Assembly (NCBI RefSeq): GCF_937425535.1
Contig: NZ_OW485601.1
Location: 2,444,501-2,508,500 of the forward strand
Reading direction: 5' to 3'
Length of the DNA: 64,000 nt
Source: Rhodovastum atsumiense
GTDB lineage: Bacteria > Pseudomonadota > Alphaproteobacteria > Acetobacterales > Acetobacteraceae
Position numbers and translations under genes: made by a program. Shown one piece after another: positions 48,047 through 57,568 of the stretch. The notes under the pieces were generated by a model that was not told the DNA's origin, searched no databases, and saw nothing but the letters and a program-made list of their open reading frames with translations. Numbering within the stretch: position 1 is the stretch's first letter; each line of letters begins with the position of its first letter.

Positions 48047-49569
48047 GCGAGCAGGCTGGCCACCGCCAGCCGGCCCGACATCGCGGCCATCGGCACGCCC
48101 GGGCCCGGATGCACGCTGCCCCCCGTCAGGTAAAGCCCCGGCACCTGGCTGCGCGCCGCCGGCCGCTGGAACGAGGTCGTCGAGCCGTGCACCGCCCGCC
48201 CGTACAGCGCCCCGCCCGTGCGTGGGAACAGACGCTCGAACCCCGCCGGCGTCGTCACCACCGTCGCTTCCGGGCGCCGGTGCACGGTCAGGCCGCAACG
48301 CCGAAGGTGGGTGAAAGTCCGCTCCTCGCATAGCGCGATCTCCGATGCGGTGAAGGGCCGCGTATCGCCGACGGCCGGCGCGTTGACCAGACAGAGCAGC
48401 CGCTCCGGGCCACGGAGGGCGCCGCCGGCGGCGTCGCGGTCCTGCGCGCAGACATAGACGGTGGGGCCGGCGGGCAGCCGGGCACGCCGCAGGTCGTCGA
48501 ATTCGCGGGTATAGTCGGACGAAAAGAATACGTTGTGGCGCATCAGCGGGAAGCCCGCGGTTTCGGCCACCATCGACCAGGTGACCGCCGAGAAGGACCG
48601 CTCCGCCCGGTCCGCGCCCGGCGCCGCCGCGGCCGCGCCACGGCCGAGCAACCCGGCGGCGATGGCGGCGGCATCGGCATTGGCGATCACCGCGTCGGCC
48701 TCGATGCGCTCGCCGCCGGCCAGGCGCACGCCGCAGGCGCGCCCCCCCGCGACCAGCACCTCGGTGACCTCCGCGCCGGTGCGCACCGTCGCGCCGCGGG
48801 CGGTGGCCAGGTCGGCCAGGGTGGTGACGATGCGCTGCATGCCGCCCTGCACCAGCCAGACGCCTTCCTGCTCGACATGCGCGATCAGCATCAGCGTCGC
48901 CGGGGCCTGGAAGGGCGAGGAGCCGGAATAGGTGGAATAGCGCCCGAACAATTGCCGCAGCCGCGGGTCGCGGAAATGATCGGACAGGGCTTTCCACAGA
49001 GTGGTGTAGGGTGACAGCCGCCACAGATCGCCGATGCCGCGGATGCCCGCCGCCGCGGTCAATTGCGGCAGGGTCGGCCGCTGCACACGGATGAAGGAAT
49101 GCTCGAGCGTGGCGTAGGTCCGTTGCGCCCGGGCGCAGAAATCGCGGTAGCCGCGCGCCTCGGCCGCGCCGGCGAACGTGCCGATGGCCTCGGCCGAGCG
49201 GTCGATATCGGCATGGAGGTCGAGCCTTGCGTGCCCGTCCCAGGCGTGTCGGGCCAGCACGTCGACCGGTTGCAGGTCCAGGTGCGCCGGGAGGGTTTCG
49301 CCGATGGCATCGAAGATTTCCTCGAACACCCAACGCATGGTAAAGACGGTCGGGCCGGAATCGATGCGGGCATTGCCGACCGCAAGCTCCCGCAGCTTGC
49401 CGCCCGGTGTCGGTGCGCGCTCCAGCACGATCACCTCGATGCCTTGGGCGGCGAGTTCGAGGGCGGCGACGAGGCCCCCCACCCCAGCCCCGATTACAGC
49501 GACGCGGCTGGTGCGCAAGGTCTGATTGCCCCCGAAAGAATGTCGTTGACTCGCTTGTCCATACGGCAT
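47953..49569 (-). CDS. crtD: CrtD, methoxyneurosporene / 1-hydroxycarotenoid 3,4-desaturase
   Basis: A 538-aa CrtI-family FAD desaturase acting on 1-hydroxylated acyclic carotenoids. The FAD motif SRVAVIGAGVGGLVAALELAAQGIEVIVLERAPTPGGKLREL starts at about residue 20, and GLYLTGGSVHPGPGVPMAAMSGRLA is the C-terminal signature. The ATG at 49569 is preferred; the frame extends to a TTG at 49587. The last ~30 codons overlap crtC. It is divergent from crtE across a 60-bp region with PpsR-like repeats. Confidence 0.95.
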   Translation of the reverse strand: MPYGQASQRHSFGGNQTLRTSRVAVIGAGVGGLVAALELAAQGIEVIVLERAPTPGGKLRELAVGNARIDSGPTVFTMRWVFEEIFDAIGETLPAHLDLQPVDVLARHAWDGHARLDLHADIDRSAEAIGTFAGAAEARGYRDFCARAQRTYATLEHSFIRVQRPTLPQLTAAAGIRGIGDLWRLSPYTTLWKALSDHFRDPRLRQLFGRYSTYSGSSPFQAPATLMLIAHVEQEGVWLVQGGMQRIVTTLADLATARGATVRTGAEVTEVLVAGGRACGVRLAGGERIEADAVIANADAAAIAAGLLGRGAAAAAPGADRAERSFSAVTWSMVAETAGFPLMRHNVFFSSDYTREFDDLRRARLPAGPTVYVCAQDRDAAGGALRGPERLLCLVNAPAVGDTRPFTASEIALCEERTFTHLRRCGLTVHRRPEATVVTTPAGFERLFPRTGGALYGRAVHGSTTSFQRPAARSQVPGLYLTGGSVHPGPGVPMAAMSGRLAVASLLADLASMQRLHRVAMPGGMSMRSAMTGGTGSR

Positions 49570-49599
49570 GACACTTGTAACTGACAACCCAACTTGACA
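49569..49599. promoter_or_regulatory. overlapping PpsR-like repeats between crtD and crtE
   Basis: Two overlapping TGA-N12-ACA elements, TGACACTTGTAACTGACA (49569-49586) and TGACAACCCAACTTGACA (49582-49599), each differ from TGT-N12-ACA by one base. Read on the minus strand, TGTCA occurs three times at 13-bp spacing. This is the divergent crtD/crtE control region. Confidence 0.5.
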
Positions 49600-49629
49600 G
49601 TCCTACGCACCGGCGGGAGGCGCGCTTCC

Positions 49630-50499
49630 ATGGATGCGACTTCGCGAATCGAACGGGCCCTGGCGGCTGCCGTGGCACGAGCCGAGGGCCTGGGCGGTCC
49701 GCCGAAGCTGGCCGAGGCCATGCATTACTCCGTGTTCCCGCGCGGCGCACGCATCCGTCCGCGGCTTTGCCTGGCCGTTGCGCGCGCCTGCGGCGACGAC
49801 GAGCCGGCGATCACCGATGCCGCCGCGGCTTCGATCGAGTTGATGCATTGCGGTTCGCTGGTGCACGACGACCTCCCCTGCTTCGACGACGCCGACATAC
49901 GTCGGGGGAAACCCGCCGTTCACAAGGCTTTCGGGGAACAGATTGCGGTATTGGCCGGTGACGCGCTGATCGTCATGGCGTTCCAGGTGCTTGCCTGGGC
50001 CACGGTCAGCCGGCCGGAGCGGTTGTCTCACCTGATGCTGACGCTCGGCCGCGCCGTCGGCGCGCCCTCCGGCATCATCGCCGGCCAGGCCTGGGAATGC
50101 GAGCCGGTGATCGACCTTGCCGAATACCAGCAGGAAAAGACCGGCGCGCTGTTCGCCGCCGCGACCGTGATGGGGGCGGCGGCCGCGGGCATGGAGGCGG
50201 AACCCTGGCGCCTGCTCGGCGAGCGGCTCGGCGAGGCGTATCAGGTCGCCGACGACATCCGCGACGTCGCTTCCAGCCGTGAGGACCTTGGCAAGCCGAT
50301 CGGCCAGGACGCGGCGCTGGGGCGGCCGAGCGCGGTGGCACAGCTTGGCATGCAGGGCGCGCTGGCGCGGCTGAAGGATCTCGCTGCCGGCGCCGTCGCC
50401 GCGATCCCGGATTGCCCGGGGGCGGCCGAACTGCGCGCCCATATCCTCAGCGAATCGCAGCGGCTGGTGCCGCCGAAGCTGGCGGCCGCGGCCGCCTGA
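49630..50499 (+). CDS. crtE: CrtE, geranylgeranyl diphosphate synthase
   Basis: A 289-aa trans-prenyl synthase that makes GGPP for carotenoids and for the bacteriochlorophyll tail. First Asp-rich motif: LVHDDLPCFDDADIRRGKPAVHKAFGE; second: YQVADDIRDVASSREDLGKPIGQD. The ATG at 49630 is chosen; a TTG at 49594 would extend into the operator. Followed by crtF after about 190 bp. Confidence 0.96.
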   Translation: MDATSRIERALAAAVARAEGLGGPPKLAEAMHYSVFPRGARIRPRLCLAVARACGDDEPAITDAAAASIELMHCGSLVHDDLPCFDDADIRRGKPAVHKAFGEQIAVLAGDALIVMAFQVLAWATVSRPERLSHLMLTLGRAVGAPSGIIAGQAWECEPVIDLAEYQQEKTGALFAAATVMGAAAAGMEAEPWRLLGERLGEAYQVADDIRDVASSREDLGKPIGQDAALGRPSAVAQLGMQGALARLKDLAAGAVAAIPDCPGAAELRAHILSESQRLVPPKLAAAAA

Positions 50500-50688
50500 G
50501 CCTGCGCCGCGCCGGACGCGATCCGGGCGCGGCAGGGCTGATCCCGTCACGCCCGGCCGATGCCGGTCACCCGCGTCCTCGGTAGGGTCCGAGGCCGCGG
50601 CAAGGCCGCGTTGGGTTCGGTTGTGTTGCCGTGGTCGGCACTCGCGCGTCCTGGCATCCGGACTGGCCCGGTAGGGAAGTCCCTGCGC

Positions 50689-51843
50689 ATGCCATTTTCC
50701 ACGAACCTGCGTGACCGGCTGCTTGGCTGGCGCGACCGCGTGCTCGGCGATCCGCGGTTCCAGCGTTGGGCGGCCGGGTTCCCGCTGACCCGCCGCATCG
50801 CCCGCCGTGACGCGCAGGCGCTGTTCGATCTCGTGGCGGGCTTTGTCTATTCGCAGATCCTGTATGCCTGCGTGCGGCTGCGCGTGTTCGACATGCTGCA
50901 GGGGGCGCCGCAGGAGCTGGATGTCCTGGCGTCACGGATGGGGATGCCGCCGGAGGCGGCGGCGCGGTTGCTGGACGGGGCGGTGGCGCTGCGGCTGCTG
51001 TCGCGGCGCGGCGTGGGCCGCTACGGGCTCGGCCGGCTCGGCGCTGCCCTGGTGGGCAATGCCGGCATTGCCGCCATGGTGGAGCATCACGCCATGCTCT
51101 ATGCCGATCTTGCCGATCCGGTGGCATTGCTGCGCGGCGAGCGCCCGACGACGGAACTTGGCCGTTACTGGCCTTATGCGGGCAGCGATGCCGCCGTCGC
51201 CCGCGATCCGGAAGCGGTGGCCGGCTATACCGCGTTGATGGCGGCTTCCCAGCCGATGATCGCGGCCGAGGTGCTGGACGCCTATCCGCTGCAGCGCCAT
51301 CGCTGCCTGCTCGATGTCGGCGGCGGCAATGGTACCTTCCTGATTGCCGCCGCTGCCCGGGCGCCCGCGCTGCAATTGACGCTGTTTGATCTGCCGCCGG
51401 TCGCCGCCAGCGCCGCCACACGGTTCGCCGCGGCGGGGCTGGAGGGGCGGGCACGCGCCGTCGCGGGGGATTTCCGCCTCGATCCGCTGCCTGCGGGGGC
51501 CGATATCGTTTCGCTGGTGCGCATCATCCACGATCATGACGATGCCACCGTGCTGACCCTGCTGCGGGCGGTGCATCGTGCCCTGCCGCCGGGGGGCACG
51601 CTGCTGATCGCCGAGCCGATGTCCGGCACGCCGGGCGCCGAGGCGGTGGGCGACGCCTATTTCGGGCTTTATTTGTTCGCCATGGGGCGCGGCCGGCCGC
51701 GAACGCCGGCCGCGATTGAAACCTTGCTGAAATCCGCAGGCTTTTCGGTGATCCGCAGAATCCCGACACGCAGCCCGATGCTGACCAGCGTCATGGTTGC
51801 AACAATGTCAGGTTCCGGTCAGGTTGCTGTAAATCCGCCTTGA
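50689..51843 (+). CDS. crtF: CrtF, demethylspheroidene O-methyltransferase
   Basis: A 384-aa SAM methyltransferase that methylates the C-1 hydroxyl of acyclic carotenoids. It has an N-terminal dimerisation winged-helix region (about 60-150) and the SAM motif LLDVGGGNGTFLIAAAARAP, followed by the O-methyltransferase blocks LFDLPPVA and LVRIIHDHDD. The start at 50689 suits family length; a longer frame from 50560 is not conserved. Its stop lies inside a PpsR operator of the bchC promoter, so bchC can be read from its own promoter or through crtF (superoperon). Confidence 0.94.
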   Translation: MPFSTNLRDRLLGWRDRVLGDPRFQRWAAGFPLTRRIARRDAQALFDLVAGFVYSQILYACVRLRVFDMLQGAPQELDVLASRMGMPPEAAARLLDGAVALRLLSRRGVGRYGLGRLGAALVGNAGIAAMVEHHAMLYADLADPVALLRGERPTTELGRYWPYAGSDAAVARDPEAVAGYTALMAASQPMIAAEVLDAYPLQRHRCLLDVGGGNGTFLIAAAARAPALQLTLFDLPPVAASAATRFAAAGLEGRARAVAGDFRLDPLPAGADIVSLVRIIHDHDDATVLTLLRAVHRALPPGGTLLIAEPMSGTPGAEAVGDAYFGLYLFAMGRGRPRTPAAIETLLKSAGFSVIRRIPTRSPMLTSVMVATMSGSGQVAVNPP

Positions 51844-51871
51844 CATTACCGAACGTCAATGTAGGCTGACA
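51828..51871. promoter_or_regulatory. tandem PpsR/CrtJ operators and promoter of bchC
   Basis: TGTAAATCCGCCTTGACA (51828-51845) is a perfect TGT-N12-ACA; CGTCAATGTAGGCTGACA (51854-51871) differs by one base. They are separated by exactly 8 bp, the arrangement known for CrtJ at the Rhodobacter capsulatus bchC promoter. TTGACA at 51840-51845 is a good -35 element inside the first operator, with TAGGCT 16 bp further as a possible -10. Confidence 0.8.
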
Positions 51872-51913
51872 TCGACGCCGGAAGCAGACCGGGACTGGGA
51901 ATTTGGAGTCCTC

Positions 51914-52855
51914 ATGGACACCATCGCCGTGGTGCTGAACGCCCCGGAGCGCCTCTCACTGAGCCGTATCGACCTGACTCCCCCCACCGAGGAGGACGTG
52001 GTCGTCGACATCGAGTGGAGCGGCATCAGCACGGGGACTGAGCGCCTTCTTTACACCGGACGGATGCCGAGTTTTCCCGGGCTCGGTTACCCGCTCGTGC
52101 CTGGTTATGAATCCGTTGGCCGGATCAGCCAAGTGGGTGCGCGCGCGGGGCTGCGGCCCGGCCAGCGCGTGTTCGTCCCCGGCGCGAAATGCTACGGCGA
52201 GATCCGTGGCCTGTTCGGCGGCGCCGCCTCCCGCCTGGTTGTGCCGGCGGCGCGGGTGATCCCGATCGATGACACGCTCGGCGAGCAGGGCGTGCTGCTG
52301 GCGCTCGCCGCCACCGCTTATCATGCCGTCGCCGCTCCCGGGGCGGCACTGCCCGACCTCGTCATCGGCCATGGCGTGCTGGGCCGCCTGGTGGCGCGGG
52401 TCGTGGTGGCCCTGGGCGGCAGCCCGGTGGTGTGGGAGCGCAACAAGGACCGCATGGCCGGGGCTGACGGCTACACCGTTCTCGAACCCGATGCCGACCT
52501 GCGCCGCGACTACCGGTCGATCATCGACGTCAGCGGCGATTCCGCCATTCTCGACAGCCTGATCGCGCGCCTTGCCCCCGGTGGCGAGGTCGTGCTGGCG
52601 GGTTTCTACAGCCAACCCCTCTCCTTTGCCTTCCCGCCCGCGTTCATGCGGGAAGCACGCCTTCGTATCGCCGCGGAATGGCGCGAGCCGGACCTGCGGG
52701 CGACCAAAGAGCTGGTCGAGGCCGGGCGGCTTTCGCTCGACGGCCTCATCACGCACCGGCGGGACGCGACCCAGGCGGAGACCGCCTACAAGACGGCCTT
52801 CGGCGATCCCGCTTGCCTGAAAATGGTCCTGGACTGGAGGGGGGTCCAAGCATGA
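51914..52855 (+). CDS. bchC: BchC, 3-hydroxyethyl bacteriochlorophyllide a dehydrogenase
   Basis: A 313-aa zinc-type alcohol-dehydrogenase-like enzyme that oxidises the 3-hydroxyethyl group to acetyl. The GroES-like N-domain contains EWSGISTGTERLLYTGRMPSFPGLGYPLVPGYESVG, and the NAD-binding part DLVIGHGVLGRLVARVVVALGG. Head of the bchCXYZ-puf superoperon. Stop overlaps the bchX start. Confidence 0.97.
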   Translation: MDTIAVVLNAPERLSLSRIDLTPPTEEDVVVDIEWSGISTGTERLLYTGRMPSFPGLGYPLVPGYESVGRISQVGARAGLRPGQRVFVPGAKCYGEIRGLFGGAASRLVVPAARVIPIDDTLGEQGVLLALAATAYHAVAAPGAALPDLVIGHGVLGRLVARVVVALGGSPVVWERNKDRMAGADGYTVLEPDADLRRDYRSIIDVSGDSAILDSLIARLAPGGEVVLAGFYSQPLSFAFPPAFMREARLRIAAEWREPDLRATKELVEAGRLSLDGLITHRRDATQAETAYKTAFGDPACLKMVLDWRGVQA

Positions 52856-53871
52856 ACGCACCATTCACCGTACCCGGCTCTGCGCGGCCGCACGAGAAAA
52901 TGCACGACGAACTGAAAGCGGAAGCGTCCATCGAGCCGGAGGCACCGGCCAGCGGCGAGCCCACCAAGAAGACCCAGATCATCGCCATCTACGGCAAGGG
53001 CGGCATCGGCAAGAGCTTCACGCTCGCCAACCTGTCCTACATGCTGGCGCAGCAGGGCAAGCGCGTGCTGCTGATCGGCTGCGACCCCAAGAGCGACACC
53101 ACCTCGCTGCTGTTCGGCGGGCGCAGCACCCCCACCATCATCGAGACCTCGGCGAAGAAGAAGGCGGCCGGCGAGAAGCTGACCATCGGCGACGTCTGCT
53201 TCAAGCGCGACGGCGTGTTCGCCATGGAACTCGGCGGCCCGGAAGTGGGCCGCGGCTGCGGCGGGCGCGGCATCATCCACGGCTTCGAGACGCTGGATAA
53301 GCTCGGCTTCCAGGACTGGGACTTCGACTTCGTGCTGCTCGATTTCCTCGGTGACGTGGTGTGCGGCGGCTTCGGCCTGCCGATCGCCCGCGACATGTGC
53401 CAGAAGGTGATCGTGGTCGGCTCGAACGACCTGCAGTCGCTCTATGTCGCCAACAATGTCTGCTCGGCGGTGGATTATTTCCGCAAGCTCGGCGGCAATG
53501 TCGGCGTGGCCGGCATGGTGATCAACAAGGACGACCACACCGGGGAAGCGCAGGCCTTCGCCGCCAAGGCCGGCATTCCCGTGCTCGCCGCCATTCCCGC
53601 CAACGAGGATATCCGCCGCAAGAGCGCCGCCTACGAGATCGTCGGCCGGCCCGGCGGCCCGTGGGGCGCGATGTTCGAGGCGCTGGCCATCCAGGTGGCC
53701 GAGGCACCGCCGGTGCGCCCGCACCCGCTGTCGCAGGAAGACCTGCTCGGCCTGTTCAAGGGCGAGACCGTCGGCCGTGACGTCGTGCTGGACCCGGCCT
53801 CGGACGAGGACATGCGCGGTGCGCCGGTGGTGGCGAAGCCGTCGCTCGAAGTCGTCTACGAGGGTTCGTAG
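52852..53871 (+). CDS. bchX: BchX, chlorophyllide oxidoreductase iron protein
   Basis: A 339-aa NifH-like ATPase for ring B reduction (COR). A 40-residue N-terminal extension precedes [22 protein letters not shown]; the Ser-Phe after the P-loop Lys distinguishes BchX from BchL. The two bridging Cys lie in EVGRGCGGRGII and DVVCGGFGLP. The ATG at 52852 overlaps bchC. Confidence 0.98.
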   Translation: MNAPFTVPGSARPHEKMHDELKAEASIEPEAPASGEPTKKTQIIAIYGKGGIGKSFTLANLSYMLAQQGKRVLLIGCDPKSDTTSLLFGGRSTPTIIETSAKKKAAGEKLTIGDVCFKRDGVFAMELGGPEVGRGCGGRGIIHGFETLDKLGFQDWDFDFVLLDFLGDVVCGGFGLPIARDMCQKVIVVGSNDLQSLYVANNVCSAVDYFRKLGGNVGVAGMVINKDDHTGEAQAFAAKAGIPVLAAIPANEDIRRKSAAYEIVGRPGGPWGAMFEALAIQVAEAPPVRPHPLSQEDLLGLFKGETVGRDVVLDPASDEDMRGAPVVAKPSLEVVYEGS

Positions 53872-53886
53872 CGGGGCGATGCGGTC

Positions 53887-55419
53887 ATGACCTCCGGCAA
53901 CGCAACCATGGATCGGCCTCCGGCCCCGCCCGCAGCGGATGGGTCCGGCTGTCACGCCGGCCGCGACACCATGCTCGAAGCCGCCCGCGCGGCGGGCAAG
54001 GGCGAGGCGATGGCGCGGCTGATGGCGGATTATCCGCGCGGCCCGCACGACCAGCCGCAATCGATGTGCCCGGCCTTCGGCGCGCTGCGCATCGGGCTGC
54101 GCATGCGTCGCACCGCGACCATCCTTTCCGGCTCGGCCTGCTGCGTCTATGGCCTGAGCTTCACCTCGCATTTCTACGGCGCGCGCCGCAGCGTCGGCTA
54201 CGTGCCGTTCAGCTCGGAGACCCTGGTTACCGGCCAGCTCTTCGAGGACATCCGGAAGGCCGTCTATGACAGTGCCAATCCGGACCAATACGACACGGTC
54301 GTCGTCATCAATCTCTGCGTGCCGACCGCGTCCGGCGTGCCGCTCGACCTGCTGCCGAAGCAGATCAACGGCGTGCGCATCATCGGTATCGACGTGCCGG
54401 GCTTCGGCGTACCGACCCATGCCGAGGCGAAGGACGTGCTGGCGGGCGCCATGCTGCGCTACGCCCGGCTGGAAGCCGAGGCCGGCCCGGTCGCGCGCCC
54501 GCGCGACCTGGTCGAGGAAGAACGCCGCGTCACCCTGATCGGCGAGCTGTTCCCGGCCGATCCGGTCGGCATCGGCGCGCTGCTGGCACCGCTCGGCCTG
54601 ACCGTCGCCCCGCAATTGCCTTCCCGCGAGTGGCGCGACCTGTATGGCGCGCTCGACTGCGTGGCCGCGGCCGCGGTGCATCCGTTCTACACGGCAACGA
54701 CGCGCGAGTTCCAGGCAGCCGGCCGTCCGGTCGTGGGCTCCGGCCCGGTCGGCGTGGACGGCACCGCCGCCTGGCTGGAGGCGATCGCGCGGGTTGCCGA
54801 CGTGCCGGCCGATAAGCTGGACGCGGCCAAGGCACGGCTGCTGCCGGCCATTCGCGGCGCACTGGAAGCCAATCCGATCAGCGCGCGCATCACGGTATCG
54901 GGCTATGAGGGCTCCGAGCTGCTGGTGGCGCGCCTGCTGATCGAGGCGGGCGCGGTGGTGCCCTATGTGGGCACCGCCGCCCCGCGCACCGATTGGAGCG
55001 ATCCGGACCGCGAATGGCTGCAGGCGCGCGGCGTGCACGTGCAGTACCGCGCCTCGCTCGAGCAGGACGTGGCGGCGATGCAGGACGTGCGTCCCGATCT
55101 CGCGCTCGGCACCACGCCGCTGGTGCAGAAGGCCAAGTCGCTCGGCATTCCAGCCCTTTATTTCACCAATATGGTTTCGGCACGACCACTCTTCGGACCC
55201 GCCGGCGCCGGTGCCCTCGCAGGTATCGTGGCCGCGCAGACAAGGGGCACCTCGCGGTTCGCGCGCATGGTCGAGTTCTTCGGCGATGTGGGATCCGGCG
55301 AGGGTGCCGGCTACGGTTGGTCCGATGTGCCGAAAGAGCCCGCCGGTGCGCGTGATCGCGCCCGGCGGGCTCGTGAAGCCCGCGCCCGGGCTGCCGCCAA
55401 CCAGGCCATGGGAGGCTAG
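53887..55419 (+). CDS. bchY: BchY, chlorophyllide oxidoreductase subunit Y
   Basis: A 510-aa NifD-like subunit of COR, reducing the C7=C8 bond (and able to reduce the 8-vinyl group in some species). Conserved Cys lie in [28 protein letters not shown] and [12 protein letters not shown]. It starts 15 nt after bchX. The start at ATG 53887 gives normal length with a short low-complexity N-terminus. Confidence 0.97.
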   Translation: MTSGNATMDRPPAPPAADGSGCHAGRDTMLEAARAAGKGEAMARLMADYPRGPHDQPQSMCPAFGALRIGLRMRRTATILSGSACCVYGLSFTSHFYGARRSVGYVPFSSETLVTGQLFEDIRKAVYDSANPDQYDTVVVINLCVPTASGVPLDLLPKQINGVRIIGIDVPGFGVPTHAEAKDVLAGAMLRYARLEAEAGPVARPRDLVEEERRVTLIGELFPADPVGIGALLAPLGLTVAPQLPSREWRDLYGALDCVAAAAVHPFYTATTREFQAAGRPVVGSGPVGVDGTAAWLEAIARVADVPADKLDAAKARLLPAIRGALEANPISARITVSGYEGSELLVARLLIEAGAVVPYVGTAAPRTDWSDPDREWLQARGVHVQYRASLEQDVAAMQDVRPDLALGTTPLVQKAKSLGIPALYFTNMVSARPLFGPAGAGALAGIVAAQTRGTSRFARMVEFFGDVGSGEGAGYGWSDVPKEPAGARDRARRAREARARAAANQAMGG

Positions 55420-55423
55420 CGCC

Positions 55424-56875
55424 ATGCTCGTCCTCGACCATGACCGTGCCGGCGGCTACTGGGGCGCCATCTACGCCTTCGCGGCGGTGCGCGGCCTGCG
55501 CGTGGTGATCGACGGCCCGGTGGGCTGCGAGAACCTGCCGGTGACGGCGGTGCTGCACTACACCGACGCGCTGCCGCCGCACGAATTGCCGGTGGTGGTG
55601 ACCGGGCTTTCCGAAGAGCAGCTCACCATGAGCGGCACCGAGGGGGCGCTGAAGCGCGCGGCCGACACGCAGGACCCGGACCTGCCGGCCGTGGTGGTGA
55701 CCGGCAGCATCGCCGAGATGATCGGCGGTGGCGTCACCCCCGAAGGCTCGAACATGCGGCGCTTCCTCTCGCGCACCATCGACGAGGACCAGTGGCAGGC
55801 CGCCGACCGGGCGATCTACTGGCTGTGGTCCGAGTTCGGTGCGAAGCAGGCGCGCAAGGCGCAGCCGCGGCCGGCCGGCGCCAGGCCGCGCGTCAACATC
55901 ATCGGGCCGATCTACGGCACCTTCAACATGCCTTCGGACCTCGCCGAGATCCGTCGCCTGGTGGAAGGGATCGGCTGCGAGGTGAACCTGGTGTTCCCGC
56001 TCGGCTCGCATGTCGAGGACATCCCCCGACTTGCCGATGCCGACGTCAACATCTGCATGTATCGCGAGTTCGGCCGCCAGCTTTGCGAAGAACTCGGCAA
56101 GCCCTATCTGCAGGCGCCGATCGGCCTGTTCGCGACCACCAACTTCCTGCGCAAGCTGGGTGAACTGACCGGCCTGGATCCCGAGCCGTTCATCACCCGC
56201 GAGAAGCACACCACGATCAAGCCGATCTGGGACCTGTGGCGCAGCGTCACCCAGGATTTCTTCGGCAGCGCCGCCTTCGCGGTGGTCGCCACGGAAACCT
56301 ATGTGCGCGGCCTGCGGCGCTTCCTGGAAGAGGAGATGGGCGTTCCCTGCGCCTATTCGTTCAGCCGCAAGCCCGGTGCGAAGCCCGACAACGCGGCGGT
56401 GCGCGAGGCGGTGCGCGGCAAGCCGGTGCTGGCGCTGTTCGGATCCTACAACGAGCGGATGTACGCCGCCGAATGTGGCAGCCGCGCCACTTACATCCCG
56501 GCCTCGTTCCCAGGAGCCATCATTCGCCGCTCGACCGGCACCCCCTTCATGGGCTATGCCGGTGCCACCTACATCGTGCAGGAATATTGCAACGCCCTGT
56601 TCGATGCGCTGTTCCACATCCTGCCCCTCGGCACCGACCTCGATCGGATCGATCCGACCCCGGCGCGCGCCCGTGACGTGACGCCCTGGGACGACGACGC
56701 AGTGGCGATGCTGGACGCCTATGTGGAAAGCGAGCCGTTCCTGGTGCGCATCTCGGCGGCCAAGCGCGTGCGCGACCGCGCCGAGCGGGACGCGCGCACG
56801 GCCGGCGAGGCGCGGGTGACGACGGCGCGGGTGGCGGCGACGCTGGCCGCGTTGCGGGTGGGGCAGGTCGCATGA
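55424..56875 (+). CDS. bchZ: BchZ, chlorophyllide oxidoreductase subunit Z
   Basis: A 483-aa NifK-like subunit of COR. The N-terminus [66 protein letters not shown] is highly characteristic, including the cluster Cys in GPVGCENLP. It begins 4 nt after bchY. The next gene is pufB, with no pufQ-like ORF between. Confidence 0.97.
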   Translation: MLVLDHDRAGGYWGAIYAFAAVRGLRVVIDGPVGCENLPVTAVLHYTDALPPHELPVVVTGLSEEQLTMSGTEGALKRAADTQDPDLPAVVVTGSIAEMIGGGVTPEGSNMRRFLSRTIDEDQWQAADRAIYWLWSEFGAKQARKAQPRPAGARPRVNIIGPIYGTFNMPSDLAEIRRLVEGIGCEVNLVFPLGSHVEDIPRLADADVNICMYREFGRQLCEELGKPYLQAPIGLFATTNFLRKLGELTGLDPEPFITREKHTTIKPIWDLWRSVTQDFFGSAAFAVVATETYVRGLRRFLEEEMGVPCAYSFSRKPGAKPDNAAVREAVRGKPVLALFGSYNERMYAAECGSRATYIPASFPGAIIRRSTGTPFMGYAGATYIVQEYCNALFDALFHILPLGTDLDRIDPTPARARDVTPWDDDAVAMLDAYVESEPFLVRISAAKRVRDRAERDARTAGEARVTTARVAATLAALRVGQVA

Positions 56876-57030
56876 GTGACCGGTTCGCTCGCGCACAGAC
56901 AGAATTCCCCTGGCCGTTCCGGTCGGGGCACCGAGTCGATCGGGTCGGGCTCTGCCCGCCCGGCGATCCCCGCCGCGCGGGAGTTGCGCGGTAATTTGGC
57001 CGCAAGGCCGTCATCTGAAGGGCACTAAAG

Positions 57031-57228
57031 ATGGCTGAAAAGTCCCTGTCGGGGCTGACCGAGGAAGAGGCGAAGGAATTCCATCGCATCTACCGGGCGA
57101 GCTTCCTGACCTTCGTCGTCATCGCTGTCGTGGCTCACGTCCTCGTTTGGTCGTGGCGTCCGTGGCTGCCGTCGGTGCAGGGCTACACCACCAGCCTGCT
57201 CGACACCGTCACCGCGTTCCTGGCGTAA
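57031..57228 (+). CDS. pufB: PufB, light-harvesting 1 beta polypeptide
   Basis: A 65-aa single-span membrane polypeptide. [36 protein letters not shown] is the LH1 beta signature: the acidic N-terminal patch, the bacteriochlorophyll-ligating His in AHVLVW, and Trp/Arg-Pro-Trp after the helix that tune absorption. It lies 155 bp after bchZ, with pufA 18 nt downstream. Confidence 0.97.
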   Translation: MAEKSLSGLTEEEAKEFHRIYRASFLTFVVIAVVAHVLVWSWRPWLPSVQGYTTSLLDTVTAFLA

Positions 57229-57246
57229 GACAGAGGAGAATCGACG

Positions 57247-57447
57247 ATGGCCGAATTTCCTGGCGAGCCCGACGTTTGGCGTTTCTGGCTGCTCTTCGAC
57301 CCGCGCCGCGTGCTCGTTGCGGTTAGCGTGTTCCTGTTCGTGCTGGCCCTGCTGATCCACTTCATCCTGCTGAGCACCAGCCGCTTCAACTGGCTCGAGG
57401 GCCCGGTGCGTCCGGCCGCGGTCCAGACTGCTCCGGCTGCGAAGTAA
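57247..57447 (+). CDS. pufA: PufA, light-harvesting 1 alpha polypeptide
   Basis: A 66-aa polypeptide starting with [39 protein letters not shown](L)LFDPRR and the ligand His in LIHFILL are diagnostic of LH1 alpha. A short Pro/Ala-rich C-terminal tail follows. With PufB it builds the ring around the reaction centre. Confidence 0.97.
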   Translation: MAEFPGEPDVWRFWLLFDPRRVLVAVSVFLFVLALLIHFILLSTSRFNWLEGPVRPAAVQTAPAAK

Positions 57448-57470
57448 GTAGCGCCACTGACGACGGCAGC

Positions 57471-57549
57471 GGACGAGGCCGGGCCCGCGCGCATCGGCCT
57501 CGTCCGTAGCCAACTGTGCTGAAAGGAGGCAGGTTGCCAAGCTGCCTCC
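57471..57549 (+). promoter_or_regulatory. two stem-loops in the pufA-pufL spacer (segmental mRNA stability)
   Basis: Stem 1 pairs GGACGAGGCC (57471-57480) with GGCCTCGTCC (57496-57505). Stem 2 pairs GGAGGCA (57525-57531) with TGCCTCC (57543-57549). Such hairpins between pufA and pufL protect the pufBA segment from 3' decay and raise LH1 over RC. The pufL ribosome site GGAGGAG (57555-57561) lies just after stem 2. Confidence 0.75.
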
Positions 57550-57568
57550 CGGGCGGAGGAGCCGATAG

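Noticed and set aside
48047-49750. Upstream part of the long crtC frame (opposite phase of crtD)
   Set aside because: Arg/Gly/Pro-rich translation with no similarity; the crtD frame clearly codes here. Only the part from about 48046 downward is CrtC.
52786-55425. 879-codon minus-strand open frame opposite bchX/bchY
   Set aside because: Shadow of two securely identified genes, with low-complexity translation.
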